Part shown: piece by piece, positions 43,336 through 51,062 of the stretch
How positions within the stretch are numbered: the first letter of the stretch is position 1
Layout of the letters: every line of letters starts with the position of its first letter
Assembly: GCF_004345645.1 (NCBI RefSeq)
Contig: NZ_SLWS01000001.1
Location: forward strand, 708,714-772,713
DNA from: Actinocrispum wychmicini
GTDB taxonomy: Bacteria > Actinomycetota > Actinomycetes > Mycobacteriales > Pseudonocardiaceae
Direction: 5' to 3'
DNA length: 64,000 bases
Notes under the pieces: generated by a model
Told to the model about the DNA's origin: nothing
Databases searched by the model: none
The model's input: the letters and a program-made list of their open reading frames with translations, nothing else
Program-made: the position numbers and the translations under genes

Positions 43336-43488
43336 ATGGTACGTAGTGCGCGGGACGGATGGGAATGTGAAGGCTGCAATGCGAAAACATTCCCTGACCG
43401 AGCGACAGCGGTAGCGCACGAAGACCAAGACCGGGCACAGAGAGACGAAAATCTAAATCGACTTGGCGGCAGCATGGACGACGACTGA
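43336..43488 (+). CDS. 50-aa protein with a Cys-x2-Cys motif
   Basis: ATG 43336 opens VRSARDGWECEGCNAKTFPD, then ATAVAHEDQDRAQRDENLN and ends in Asp-rich SMDDD. The Cys-x2-Cys with the downstream His suggests a small zinc-binding protein, for example a partner of the sigma factor encoded just before. Supported by sensible composition and purine-rich gaaagagaacg upstream. Confidence 0.55.
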   Translation: MVRSARDGWECEGCNAKTFPDRATAVAHEDQDRAQRDENLNRLGGSMDDD

Positions 43489-43593
43489 CCCGTCTGTCCA
43501 GACCAGACACCAACCAGACCGTCTGCTGTGGGTACAACTCGCCGATTGTGTCCGACTTTCGGAACACTTCAGAGTGTCCTAATGTGCGAGAAG

Positions 43594-45063
43594 TCAACGC
43601 TTGAGTTCGTTGAACAACTCGCGGAAGTCCACGCCCGCGCTTGCGCCGTAGGTGGCCAGTTCATGTTCCAATTCGGCAGCGACCAGCAGCAGAGACGGGC
43701 GGCTCTGCCTCCCGTACTGCAACGCCCGAATACCTAGTGTGGCTGCTTCCTCAACATCACCCTGTCGAGCGGCAATGACACCCAAAGTTAGTTGGGCTTC
43801 GGCGTTGCGCATAGGGGAAATAAGCGTGCCCTCCGGGCTGACGCTACGGCGGATCACCTCTTCGGCATTGCGCCTTGCCAGTTGGTCTTCACCGACAATG
43901 CGGTAGGTATCCATTGCGTAGAAGTCCCACTTGTCGGGATCGACCACAAAGTGGTTTTCAGGTCTATCCGGGTAGGGAAGCCTGTCCAGCAGTGCTCGGC
44001 CCTGTTCAAGGGCTTCGTGCACCTTTTCAGGCATCTGCATACGCGCGTAGGCTTTCGCCTGTTGGCCGTAGAGTTGCACCGCGACTGAATGAGACGGAGC
44101 TTCGCGGATACCCGCTTCAGCGGCTGGGATTACCGCACGGAAGTTGCCTGCTGTCAGATGGAACCATGCGAGCATCTCATGAGACCAGCCTACGATGCCC
44201 GGGTCGCCAGACTCTTTGCCAAGTGTCCACGCCATTCGGCGTGTCGCTTCTGCCGATCGCGTGTCGGCGAGATCGTATTCGAGACAACCGACGAGAAGGG
44301 CGAGCATTCCGGCATTGTGGAGTATTTCGCGGTGCTGAGCCAATGTAAGACGGTTGTCGAGTAGCTCGGTCACTTTACCAAGCCATTTCTTGCCCGTCGT
44401 TATCAACTCACCAGCGTCAGAGTGAGCATAGTCGCAACACAATTGCTCAACGGTGATGTTGAGCGCGTCGATTGTCGACGAGTCGATCGCCGATACACGT
44501 ACACGTCGGAGCAGTTCGAGCGTGTCCATTCCCGTATTCGCGATCAGTATGTCATCCTGAGACGGAGGGACAATCAACCCGTCGCGCGCACCGTCAACGG
44601 TGCGTGGCGGTACAATGAATCGGCTTTGACCTGGAAAATCGAACCATAGCATGTGCTGAGGAAGGTGGAGGATTTTGGCGTAGTTCCGCAGCGTTTCGAG
44701 GTTCTGTTCTGGCTTGCCATTTTCAAGCTTGCTTACCTGAGCCTGTGTAAGGCCCAGCCATCGCCCGAGAAGTTCCTGATTGAGCGCCTTACCGTAGAGT
44801 TGAAGATGGCGAGGGTGATTCCGATATGCCTTGAGGACCTTACCTATATGTTGGCTCTCAAAGGCCGCCCTGAATTCGTTGGTCTCAAAGAATTCATTCC
44901 TGAGCTGAGCTGGTGGGGTGCGGAGTTGGTCCCGTTGCTCTCTGTGACACCTGCTGCACAGGCGCGCCGTGTTGTCGGCAGCGAGCACAGTCCCACAGCC
45001 CTGGCAACGGCGACCGCCGGGCATGCTGATTGATGACTGTTGCTGTGGGCCTACCGAACTCAT
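43594..45063 (-). CDS. XRE regulator with N-terminal zinc ribbon and TPR-like repeats
   Basis: A 489-aa protein, ATG 45063. Residues 18-43 form a zinc ribbon (RRCQGCGTVLAAD, then LCSRCHRE). A helix-turn-helix follows at about 85-135 (LGRWLGLTQAQVSKLENGKP). The rest is helical, with TPR-like sequence such as AVQLYGQQAKAYARMQMPEK and AEAQLTLGVIAARQGDVEEA. It is probably the element's main regulator, sensing a small signal or peptide through the repeats. It is divergent from the LysR body 147 bp away. Confidence 0.85.
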   Translation of the reverse strand: MSSVGPQQQSSISMPGGRRCQGCGTVLAADNTARLCSRCHREQRDQLRTPPAQLRNEFFETNEFRAAFESQHIGKVLKAYRNHPRHLQLYGKALNQELLGRWLGLTQAQVSKLENGKPEQNLETLRNYAKILHLPQHMLWFDFPGQSRFIVPPRTVDGARDGLIVPPSQDDILIANTGMDTLELLRRVRVSAIDSSTIDALNITVEQLCCDYAHSDAGELITTGKKWLGKVTELLDNRLTLAQHREILHNAGMLALLVGCLEYDLADTRSAEATRRMAWTLGKESGDPGIVGWSHEMLAWFHLTAGNFRAVIPAAEAGIREAPSHSVAVQLYGQQAKAYARMQMPEKVHEALEQGRALLDRLPYPDRPENHFVVDPDKWDFYAMDTYRIVGEDQLARRNAEEVIRRSVSPEGTLISPMRNAEAQLTLGVIAARQGDVEEAATLGIRALQYGRQSRPSLLLVAAELEHELATYGASAGVDFRELFNELKR

Positions 45064-45210
45064 TCGATCCCCACCCTTAGAGCCGATTCGCCTCATGTCC
45101 AGCGTATACCCGACGTTGATCCAGAACCGGCATATAGCCTGCCTACCGGGGGCATGCTGGTGCCGGTCGTCCGTGTCGCACCGAGACTGGTGCGTCTCGC
45201 CTGGTAGAGG

Positions 45211-46080
45211 ATGATTGAAGAGTGCTGTAGAAAACTTGTGGTTGTCGCCGAGGAGAGCCATTTCACCCGCGCGGCCAAACGCATGCACGTCGCCCAGTCC
45301 GGTCTTTCCGCCGCGATCCGGTCGCTGGAGCGGGAACTGGGCGCGCCCCTGTTCGTTCGCAGCACCCGACAGGTCGAACTCACCCCGGCCGGCCGCGCCC
45401 TGCTGGTCGAAGCCCGCCGGGCACTGAGCGCGACCGACGCGGCCCGTGACGCGGTCGCCGCGGTGCAGGGCCTCGTCCGGGGCAGCCTCGCCATCGGCTC
45501 GCTGCAGTGCCTGCACGTGGTGCACCTGCCCGCCGTGCTCGCGACCTTCCACGCCGCCCATCCCGGCGTGGAGATCACTCTGCGTCAGGGCGGGTCGAAC
45601 GAACTGTCCGAACAGGTCCGCGCGAAACGGCTGGACCTGGCGTTCGTGTCGTTGCCGATGCGGAGCACGGACAGTGTCATCGTCCGGCCCCTGCAGGGTG
45701 AGCCGTTGGTTCTGGCGTGCGGTCCGGACCATCCGTTGGCCCGGCGATCAGAGGTGGCGCTCGACGACCTCGCCGGCGAGCCCTTTGTGGACTTCCTGCC
45801 GGACTGGGGATCGCGGGACGCGGTCGACAGGGTGTTCGACGATCGCCGGATCGCGTTCGAGGTCAACGACGTGCACTCACTGCTGGACCTCGTGGCGTAC
45901 GGCCTCGGCGTCGCCCTTGTGCCGCAGTCGTTCTCGGTCAAGACCGACAAGGTCAGGTTCATCGGTCTCGCCGGTCTGCCGCCGCGCTGGGAGACGGTCG
46001 TGGTCACCGCGCGTACGCCAAGTGCCGCGGCGATCGCGTTGCTCGACGCGATCGCCGCGGCCAGCCAGATGGCTACTTAG
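45211..46080 (+). CDS. LysR-family regulator body with an element-derived N-terminus
   Basis: A 289-aa reading frame. From residue 10 it is a complete LysR regulator: wHTH (EESHFTRAAKRMHVAQSGLS, AIRSLERELGAPLFVRST, VELTPAGRAL) and a substrate-binding domain from about 90. The first nine residues, MIEECCRKL, come from the element and replace MELRQLQYF of the native gene whose stub is at 34305. Length up to EESHF is identical (18 residues) in both. The start ATG has gagg only 1 nt away, so translation may be weak, and a GTG at 45238 is an alternative. Native target is probably the aldo/keto reductase gene at 33336. Confidence 0.85.
   Translation: MIEECCRKLVVVAEESHFTRAAKRMHVAQSGLSAAIRSLERELGAPLFVRSTRQVELTPAGRALLVEARRALSATDAARDAVAAVQGLVRGSLAIGSLQCLHVVHLPAVLATFHAAHPGVEITLRQGGSNELSEQVRAKRLDLAFVSLPMRSTDSVIVRPLQGEPLVLACGPDHPLARRSEVALDDLAGEPFVDFLPDWGSRDAVDRVFDDRRIAFEVNDVHSLLDLVAYGLGVALVPQSFSVKTDKVRFIGLAGLPPRWETVVVTARTPSAAAIALLDAIAAASQMAT
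45244..45254 (+). other. right attachment junction (attR) of the integrative element
   Basis: GTCGCCGAGGA; element sequence changes to LysR coding sequence here, matching the left junction at 9 of 11 bases. Confidence 0.75.
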
Positions 46081-46925
46081 CCGTTGGCCAGTGCCTGCAG
46101 CCGGTCGTAGGCGCCGTTGAAGACGTCCTGGTCGATCGGGCTGTCGCTGTACTGCCAGAAGGTGTAGAAGCCCCACGCGAACGGCAGGGCGCCCGCGGAG
46201 GAGGCGTACCTGGCCACCCAGAGCGGGTTGGTGGACGTGAAGTCACCCTGGTTGCCGGTGCACTGCGACCACCAGGTGGTGGTGGTGTAGATGACCGGCC
46301 AGACCCCGGTGCGGGCGTGGTACTGGTTGCTGAAGCTCACGATCCAGTTCACCATGCCGCCGGCGGACAGGCCGTAACACGTTGCGCCACTGGGGTTGTA
46401 CTCGATGTCCAGGGTGCCGGGCAGGGTCTTGCCGTCCCGCGACCAGCCGCCGCCGTGATCCACGAAGTAGTTCGCCTGCGTCGCGCCCGACGTGGTGTCC
46501 GGGTGGGCGAAGTGGTACGAGCCGCGGATCATGCCGACGTTGTAGGAACCGTTGTACTGCTGGGCGAAGTACGGGTTGGTGTAGTTGGTGTTCTCGGTCG
46601 CCTTGACGTACGCGAACCGCTTGCCGGCGTTCCACTGGCCGGCCCAGTCCACATTGCCCTGCCAGCCGCTGACGTCGATGCCGTAGACGGCGGCCTGGAT
46701 GCTGGCGCTGTCCGGATGTACGAGGACCATCGGGGTGCCTTCGTGCAGCCGGATCTGGGAGCCCATGGGGTGGTCGTAGAGCCGGACCATCTCGTCGATC
46801 GAGCTTTGGTGATCTTCAATTGGCTGGGCCGTGGCTGGTAACTGGCCAAGGACCAGAACGGTGGCGGACACCGCCGCGGCTGCGGTCAGCAGTCGGCGGC
46901 CCCTTCGGATTGCAGGGATCTTCAT
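46077..46925 (-). CDS. secreted GH25 lysozyme
   Basis: A 282-aa protein with a signal peptide (basic start, hydrophobic core at residues 12-27, cleavage near ATAQP at about 34). After a 45-residue linker comes the GH25 barrel: YGIDVSGWQGNVDW, KATENTNYTNPYF, GSYHFAHPDT, the catalytic Asp/Glu in LPGTLDIEYNP, and the closing FWQYSDSPIDQDVFNG. It cuts peptidoglycan outside the cell, in wall turnover or competition. Overlaps the LysR stop by 4 nt on the opposite strand. Confidence 0.92.
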   Translation of the reverse strand: MKIPAIRRGRRLLTAAAAVSATVLVLGQLPATAQPIEDHQSSIDEMVRLYDHPMGSQIRLHEGTPMVLVHPDSASIQAAVYGIDVSGWQGNVDWAGQWNAGKRFAYVKATENTNYTNPYFAQQYNGSYNVGMIRGSYHFAHPDTTSGATQANYFVDHGGGWSRDGKTLPGTLDIEYNPSGATCYGLSAGGMVNWIVSFSNQYHARTGVWPVIYTTTTWWSQCTGNQGDFTSTNPLWVARYASSAGALPFAWGFYTFWQYSDSPIDQDVFNGAYDRLQALANG

Positions 46926-47158
46926 GGGGATGCCCTTTCCTTGCCCTCACGGGAGGTGGCCCGCCTCGTAAGGTAGCCACCTGGTACGGGATTGTGAGCC
47001 TCTAACTACCTATTTGTCACGCATTGGTGTGAAAGAATCACTAACATTGCCGAACGGCCGACTTGCGCGGCTGAGTACCTTCCTGTTCAGAGCCGGTAAG
47101 GTTGCGCTCGGCCGGCCCAGTTGGATCGATCCCACGAGTGGGCGAAGGGTGTTGCACG

Positions 47159-49306
47159 GTGGAGAGCCCGAGCTGGCCCGCGGCCGAGGGGTCAGGCGGG
47201 TACGAGCGGTTCGCGCGAGCCTGGGCCGCGGCCGTCCGTACCACGAGCTACGTGGCCTTGGACAACGAGGAGATCGTCGACCGGCTGCGGGAGTTCACCA
47301 AGGTCCTGATCGACTCGACCGCGCAGGAGGCCTTCCTGCCGGAGACGGTGGAGTGGGTCGGCGTCGAGCTGGTACGAATGGGCTTCGCGGAAACGGAGTC
47401 ACTGGCCGCGTCCGTTCGGGTGATCGGCGATGGTCTGTCCGCGATCTCCGGTTCCACCGATCGGGTGATAACCCGATTGCCGAGAATTCTCGCCGCACTC
47501 GTCACCGGATTCAACGAGGCGACGCGCGAACACGCTCTGGACGAGCGGGAAGACGTCCGAAATGCCGCGATGGACGCCCGCCGCGGCGCCCAGGCCGCCC
47601 TGCGCGCGAGCGAGGCTCGGTTCCAGGCGGTGTTCCACGAGGCCGCCGTCGGCATCGGCATCTGCGACATGCGCGGCAACGTGATCGACGCGAACCGTGC
47701 CATGTCCGAGCTGCTCGCCGTCCCGCTGACCGAGCTGCGGTCGATGAACATCGAGGAGTTCTTCGAGAAGGACATGCCGGTCGGGCTGCGTGCCGAGTAC
47801 GACGAGGCGCTCGCCGGCCGGCGCGACAACTACCAGGTGGAACGCAGGTTCCACCGCCGTGACGGCGCTACCCTGCGGACCAACGTGAAGGTCTCGGTCG
47901 TCCGCGACGACCGGGGCCGGCCGCAGTACCTCGTCGGGATGATCGAGGACATCACCGAGCGGCACATCCTGCAGCGTCGCCTGCGCCACGAAGCCACCCA
48001 CGACCCGTTGACCGGCCTGCCGAACCGCGCGTTGTTCCAGGAACGTCTCGCCGAGGTGTTCGCCGCCGGCCGGGACACCCGGGTCGGCCTGTGCTACCTG
48101 GACGTCGACGGCTTCAAAGTGATCAACGACAGCCTCGGCCACGACGTCGGCGACCAGCTGCTGGTGGCGGTCGGCTCCCGGCTCGGCGCGCTGGTGCACG
48201 GACACGACCGGATGGTCGCCAGGATGGGCGGCGACGAGTTCGTCGTCCTGGTGCAGAACTGTTCGTCCATCAAGGAACTGCAGTTGCTGGCCGAGAAGAT
48301 CCTGGCCGCGTTCCGGGAGCCGGTCCGGATCGCCGGGCACGACCTGACGGTGTCGGCCAGCATCGGCATTGTCGAGCGGGGGATCGAGGGCACCACCCCC
48401 GCCGACACCATGCGCGACGCGGATGTGACGCTGTACTGGGCGAAAAGCGACGGCAAGGACCAGTACGCCACGTTCGACCCGGTGCGCAACGCGCACGAGG
48501 TCGCCCGGTTCACGCTCTCCGCGCGGATGCCCGCGGCGCTCGAACGCGAAGAGTTCTATGTGGACTACCAACCGATTGTTCGGCTGCCCGACGGCGAGCT
48601 GCACGGCGTGGAGGCGCTGGTCCGCTGGCGGCATCCGGAGTTCGGCACGCTGGGTCCGGACAAGTTCATCGGCCTGGCCGAGGAGACCGGCTTGATCGTC
48701 CCTTTGGGACGGTGGGTGCTGCGGACCGCGTGCGTGCAGGCGAAACACTGGTGGGACCGGTTCGGCGACGACGCCCCGTACGTCAGCGTCAACCTCGCCG
48801 TCCGGCAGTGCCGCGACGCCGGCCTGGTCGACGACGTCCGGAAAATCCTTGACGAGACCGGACTCCCGGCGCATCGCGTCCAGCTCGAGCTGACCGAGAG
48901 CGCGATCATGGGCGCCACCGGCGAACCGCTCGAAATGCTGCGCACCCTGGTCGACCTCGGGTTGACGATCGCGATCGACGACTTCGGCACCGGCTACTCG
49001 AACCTGGCCTACCTGCGGGTGCTTCCGGTGCGCACCTTGAAGATCGCCGGTTCGTTCCTGGAAGGGCTGCGCGATCCGGGCAACGCCAGCCTGGTCGACA
49101 CCCAGATCGTCCGCACCCTGGTGTCCCTGGCGCACCTCTTGGGCCTGACCGTCACGGCGGAGGGCGTCGAGACCACCGAACAGGCCGAGCGGCTGCGCCG
49201 GATCGGCGCGGACTGCGCACAGGGCTGGCTCTACGCCAAGTCCGGCCCGCCCGAGGAGATCGAGCGCTGGCTCACGACACCAGGTGAGCCGGGAGGACCG
49301 CGCTGA
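47159..49306 (+). CDS. PAS-GGDEF-EAL cyclic-di-GMP protein
   Basis: A 715-aa protein; GTG 47159 is chosen (aaggg upstream). An all-helical N-terminal region (1-150), a PAS domain (about 155-280, with FHEAAVGIGICDMRGNVIDA), a GGDEF domain with ARMGGDEFVVLV intact but no RxxD inhibitory site before it, and an EAL domain with GVEALVRW, the ELTES and DDFGTG motifs and CAQGWLYAK. The Lys of LKIA is present while the usual Asp after it is Ala. Synthesis of c-di-GMP is likely; hydrolysis is probable. Unusually long helical N-terminus, and no membrane segments, so a soluble sensor. Confidence 0.9.
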   Translation: MESPSWPAAEGSGGYERFARAWAAAVRTTSYVALDNEEIVDRLREFTKVLIDSTAQEAFLPETVEWVGVELVRMGFAETESLAASVRVIGDGLSAISGSTDRVITRLPRILAALVTGFNEATREHALDEREDVRNAAMDARRGAQAALRASEARFQAVFHEAAVGIGICDMRGNVIDANRAMSELLAVPLTELRSMNIEEFFEKDMPVGLRAEYDEALAGRRDNYQVERRFHRRDGATLRTNVKVSVVRDDRGRPQYLVGMIEDITERHILQRRLRHEATHDPLTGLPNRALFQERLAEVFAAGRDTRVGLCYLDVDGFKVINDSLGHDVGDQLLVAVGSRLGALVHGHDRMVARMGGDEFVVLVQNCSSIKELQLLAEKILAAFREPVRIAGHDLTVSASIGIVERGIEGTTPADTMRDADVTLYWAKSDGKDQYATFDPVRNAHEVARFTLSARMPAALEREEFYVDYQPIVRLPDGELHGVEALVRWRHPEFGTLGPDKFIGLAEETGLIVPLGRWVLRTACVQAKHWWDRFGDDAPYVSVNLAVRQCRDAGLVDDVRKILDETGLPAHRVQLELTESAIMGATGEPLEMLRTLVDLGLTIAIDDFGTGYSNLAYLRVLPVRTLKIAGSFLEGLRDPGNASLVDTQIVRTLVSLAHLLGLTVTAEGVETTEQAERLRRIGADCAQGWLYAKSGPPEEIERWLTTPGEPGGPR

Positions 49307-49823
49307 TTGGCCCGACCGGGTTGACCAGCAGCGGATAGCCGTCCAGCAACGGGCCGAGCTTCGAACCCGGCACCTCCCGCCACCCGGGCCAGGTCGCCGG
49401 CACGTGCTCCGCCGCGGTGCACACCGGCACATAGACGTTCCCGTCGGCGTCCGGGAAGCCCAGCACGTCGTACTCCGCCGCCGACCTGGCGTAGATGAGC
49501 AGCGTCGCGGCCCGCACGGCCGGCGCCAGCTCCTCCACCTCGCGGTGCCCGGTCCGGATCAGCTGCAGCAGCTCGTCCAGCGGACTCGGCGGAGGCGGCA
49601 TCCGCAACGCCTGCGGCGACGGTCGGTACCGGTCGTTGGCCTGGAAGTCGTCCTCGATCTCGCCACCCGCGTCCACCGGGAACGCGCCGACCACACCCCA
49701 CGGCGGCACGTCCACCTCGGACTCGAACAGCGGATCGATCACGTACAGCCATGTGTTCGGATTGGACTTCGCACTAGCCCGCATCTGGGGCGTGATGTCC
49801 GGCCGCTGCGCCATGCGGGGCAT
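49272..49823 (-). CDS. type VII secretion-associated protein
   Basis: A 183-aa protein. It has WLYVIDPLFESEVDVPPWG, then VVGAFPVDAGGEIEDDFQAN and the segment NDRYRPSPQALRMPPPPSPL, which is characteristic of the actinomycete type VII secretion-associated family. The C-terminal half is SseB-like with YDVLGFPDADGNVYVPVCT. It stands beside ESX-type substrate genes. ATG 49811 is a possible alternative start. Confidence 0.8.
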   Translation of the reverse strand: MPRMAQRPDITPQMRASAKSNPNTWLYVIDPLFESEVDVPPWGVVGAFPVDAGGEIEDDFQANDRYRPSPQALRMPPPPSPLDELLQLIRTGHREVEELAPAVRAATLLIYARSAAEYDVLGFPDADGNVYVPVCTAAEHVPATWPGWREVPGSKLGPLLDGYPLLVNPVGPISAVLPAHLVS

Positions 49824-49886
49824 CGTAGGGGTGCATCTGGGCCGTTCGCCGGACGGGCACGCGTCCGTTCGGTACCGTGCTCAACC

Positions 49887-50522
49887 ATGGGGAGCTTTCG
49901 GGTGGGTGCGGCGCTGGGGGCCGTACTGCTGGCACTGGTCGCGGGGTGCTCGACCAAAGAACAAGGATCACCCAGCGCCGGCGGAACCACCACCACGACG
50001 ACGTCCCGCACGACCTCGTCGCCACCCGTCAGCTCACCAACATCGCCATCCGCCACCAGCAGCAGCAGTCCCCCGGTCAACCGCCCGAAAACGATCGACC
50101 TCAAAGGGACCACGAGCTGCAAGATCCTGAACGCCATGCCGGCGGCCGAGTTCGGCTGGGCGGGCCGGACCCCCTCCGAGGGCGACTCACTGGCATTCCC
50201 CGGCACAAAGGACTGTCTCGTGAACAGTCCGGCGAGCCACTTCGTCTTCAGTGTCACCGCTGTCGTCACCCAGGGCGTGGCGGAATACACCAGCAATGGC
50301 CAGATGCCCGGCATCACGCCGACGACCATCGCCGGATTCCCCGCGTTCGTCGTCCCGGGCGGCGTGGATGGGTGTGCGGTCACCATCGACGTGGCGGACG
50401 GACAACTGCTCGACGTGGGATGGGCACCCACTGGCACGCAGGCCAGCCCGCCGAGGGAGACGCAGTGCGCGAACGCCACCAAAGGGGCGGTCGGTGCGAT
50501 GAAGGTGCTGGGCGCGTCATGA
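49887..50522 (+). CDS. DUF3558-family lipoprotein
   Basis: A 211-aa lipoprotein: signal GSFRVGAALGAVLLALVAGC with the lipid Cys at 21, a Thr/Ser-rich linker to about 67, then a domain with CKILNAMPAAEFGW, DCLVNSPASHFVFSV and a final Cys. DUF3558 lipoproteins are common in actinomycetes next to ESX substrate genes. Function unknown. Confidence 0.82.
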   Translation: MGSFRVGAALGAVLLALVAGCSTKEQGSPSAGGTTTTTTSRTTSSPPVSSPTSPSATSSSSPPVNRPKTIDLKGTTSCKILNAMPAAEFGWAGRTPSEGDSLAFPGTKDCLVNSPASHFVFSVTAVVTQGVAEYTSNGQMPGITPTTIAGFPAFVVPGGVDGCAVTIDVADGQLLDVGWAPTGTQASPPRETQCANATKGAVGAMKVLGAS

Positions 50523-50645
50523 TCATGAATTTGGCCGGTCATCTATTCACCAGATCGACTTACGAGGTTGCGGGAACCACTCCCCGGTTTCCGGCATCAG
50601 AGCTACAGTCATCGCAAATGCACAGGTACTTCTGGGAGACGAACC

Positions 50646-51020
50646 GTGATTCCAGCTGATGATGGGGGATCAGCTACCCCCTCGGGTCCGCAGACGCTGA
50701 AGGTTGAGCCGGCATCCATTCCGGGAGCACGGGACGCCTTCCTCTCCGCCGCCGACCAGGTCGACCTCCTCGTGGGTCGCTTGCTTCGCACGACTCCGTC
50801 ATGGGCGGGCGACCCGGTGAGCCGCGAAACCGCCCAGCAGTTCGACTCAGGCAGCGCGGGCGGGGGTGGCATGGGGCAGCGTGCTGCTGTCGACGCACTG
50901 AAGGCATATGGCCAGCAGTTGCGCGACTCCGGCAATGCGCTGAACGACGCTTACAACCAGTATGTGGCCGTCGAGGGTGCGAACACCGCGAAGTGGAAGG
51001 GCAAGCCGGAGCCGGCTTGA
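50646..51020 (+). CDS. WXG100-like ESX substrate
   Basis: A 124-aa helical protein from GTG 50646. After a disordered start, PGARDAFLSAADQVDLLVGR leads to SWAGDPVSRE (a Trp-x-Gly turn) and a second helix ALKAYGQQLRDSGNALNDAY. This helix-WxG-helix form marks small partners of ESX-secreted proteins. The PPE-like gene follows 42 nt later, so they probably form a pair. Confidence 0.78.
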   Translation: MIPADDGGSATPSGPQTLKVEPASIPGARDAFLSAADQVDLLVGRLLRTTPSWAGDPVSRETAQQFDSGSAGGGGMGQRAAVDALKAYGQQLRDSGNALNDAYNQYVAVEGANTAKWKGKPEPA

Positions 51021-51062
51021 TCCACCGAGGACACCGAAGAAATCAGCTGAGGGGTAAGGACC

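Larger units (their letters stand above)
34341..45249 (+). mobile_element. integrative (conjugative-type) element inserted in a LysR gene
   Basis: About 10.9 kb between the two parts of one LysR gene. It carries a large serine integrase at the left edge, an FtsK/TraB-type translocase with two Spd-like membrane proteins, WhiB and HTH regulators, a cargo block (Imm1-like, AMED_5909-type, sigma factor) and a zinc-ribbon XRE regulator at the right edge. This is the gene set of an actinomycete integrative and conjugative element, but no RepSA, RepAM or primase-type replication protein is seen. Edges are placed within the GCC shared by the two junctions. Confidence 0.88.
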
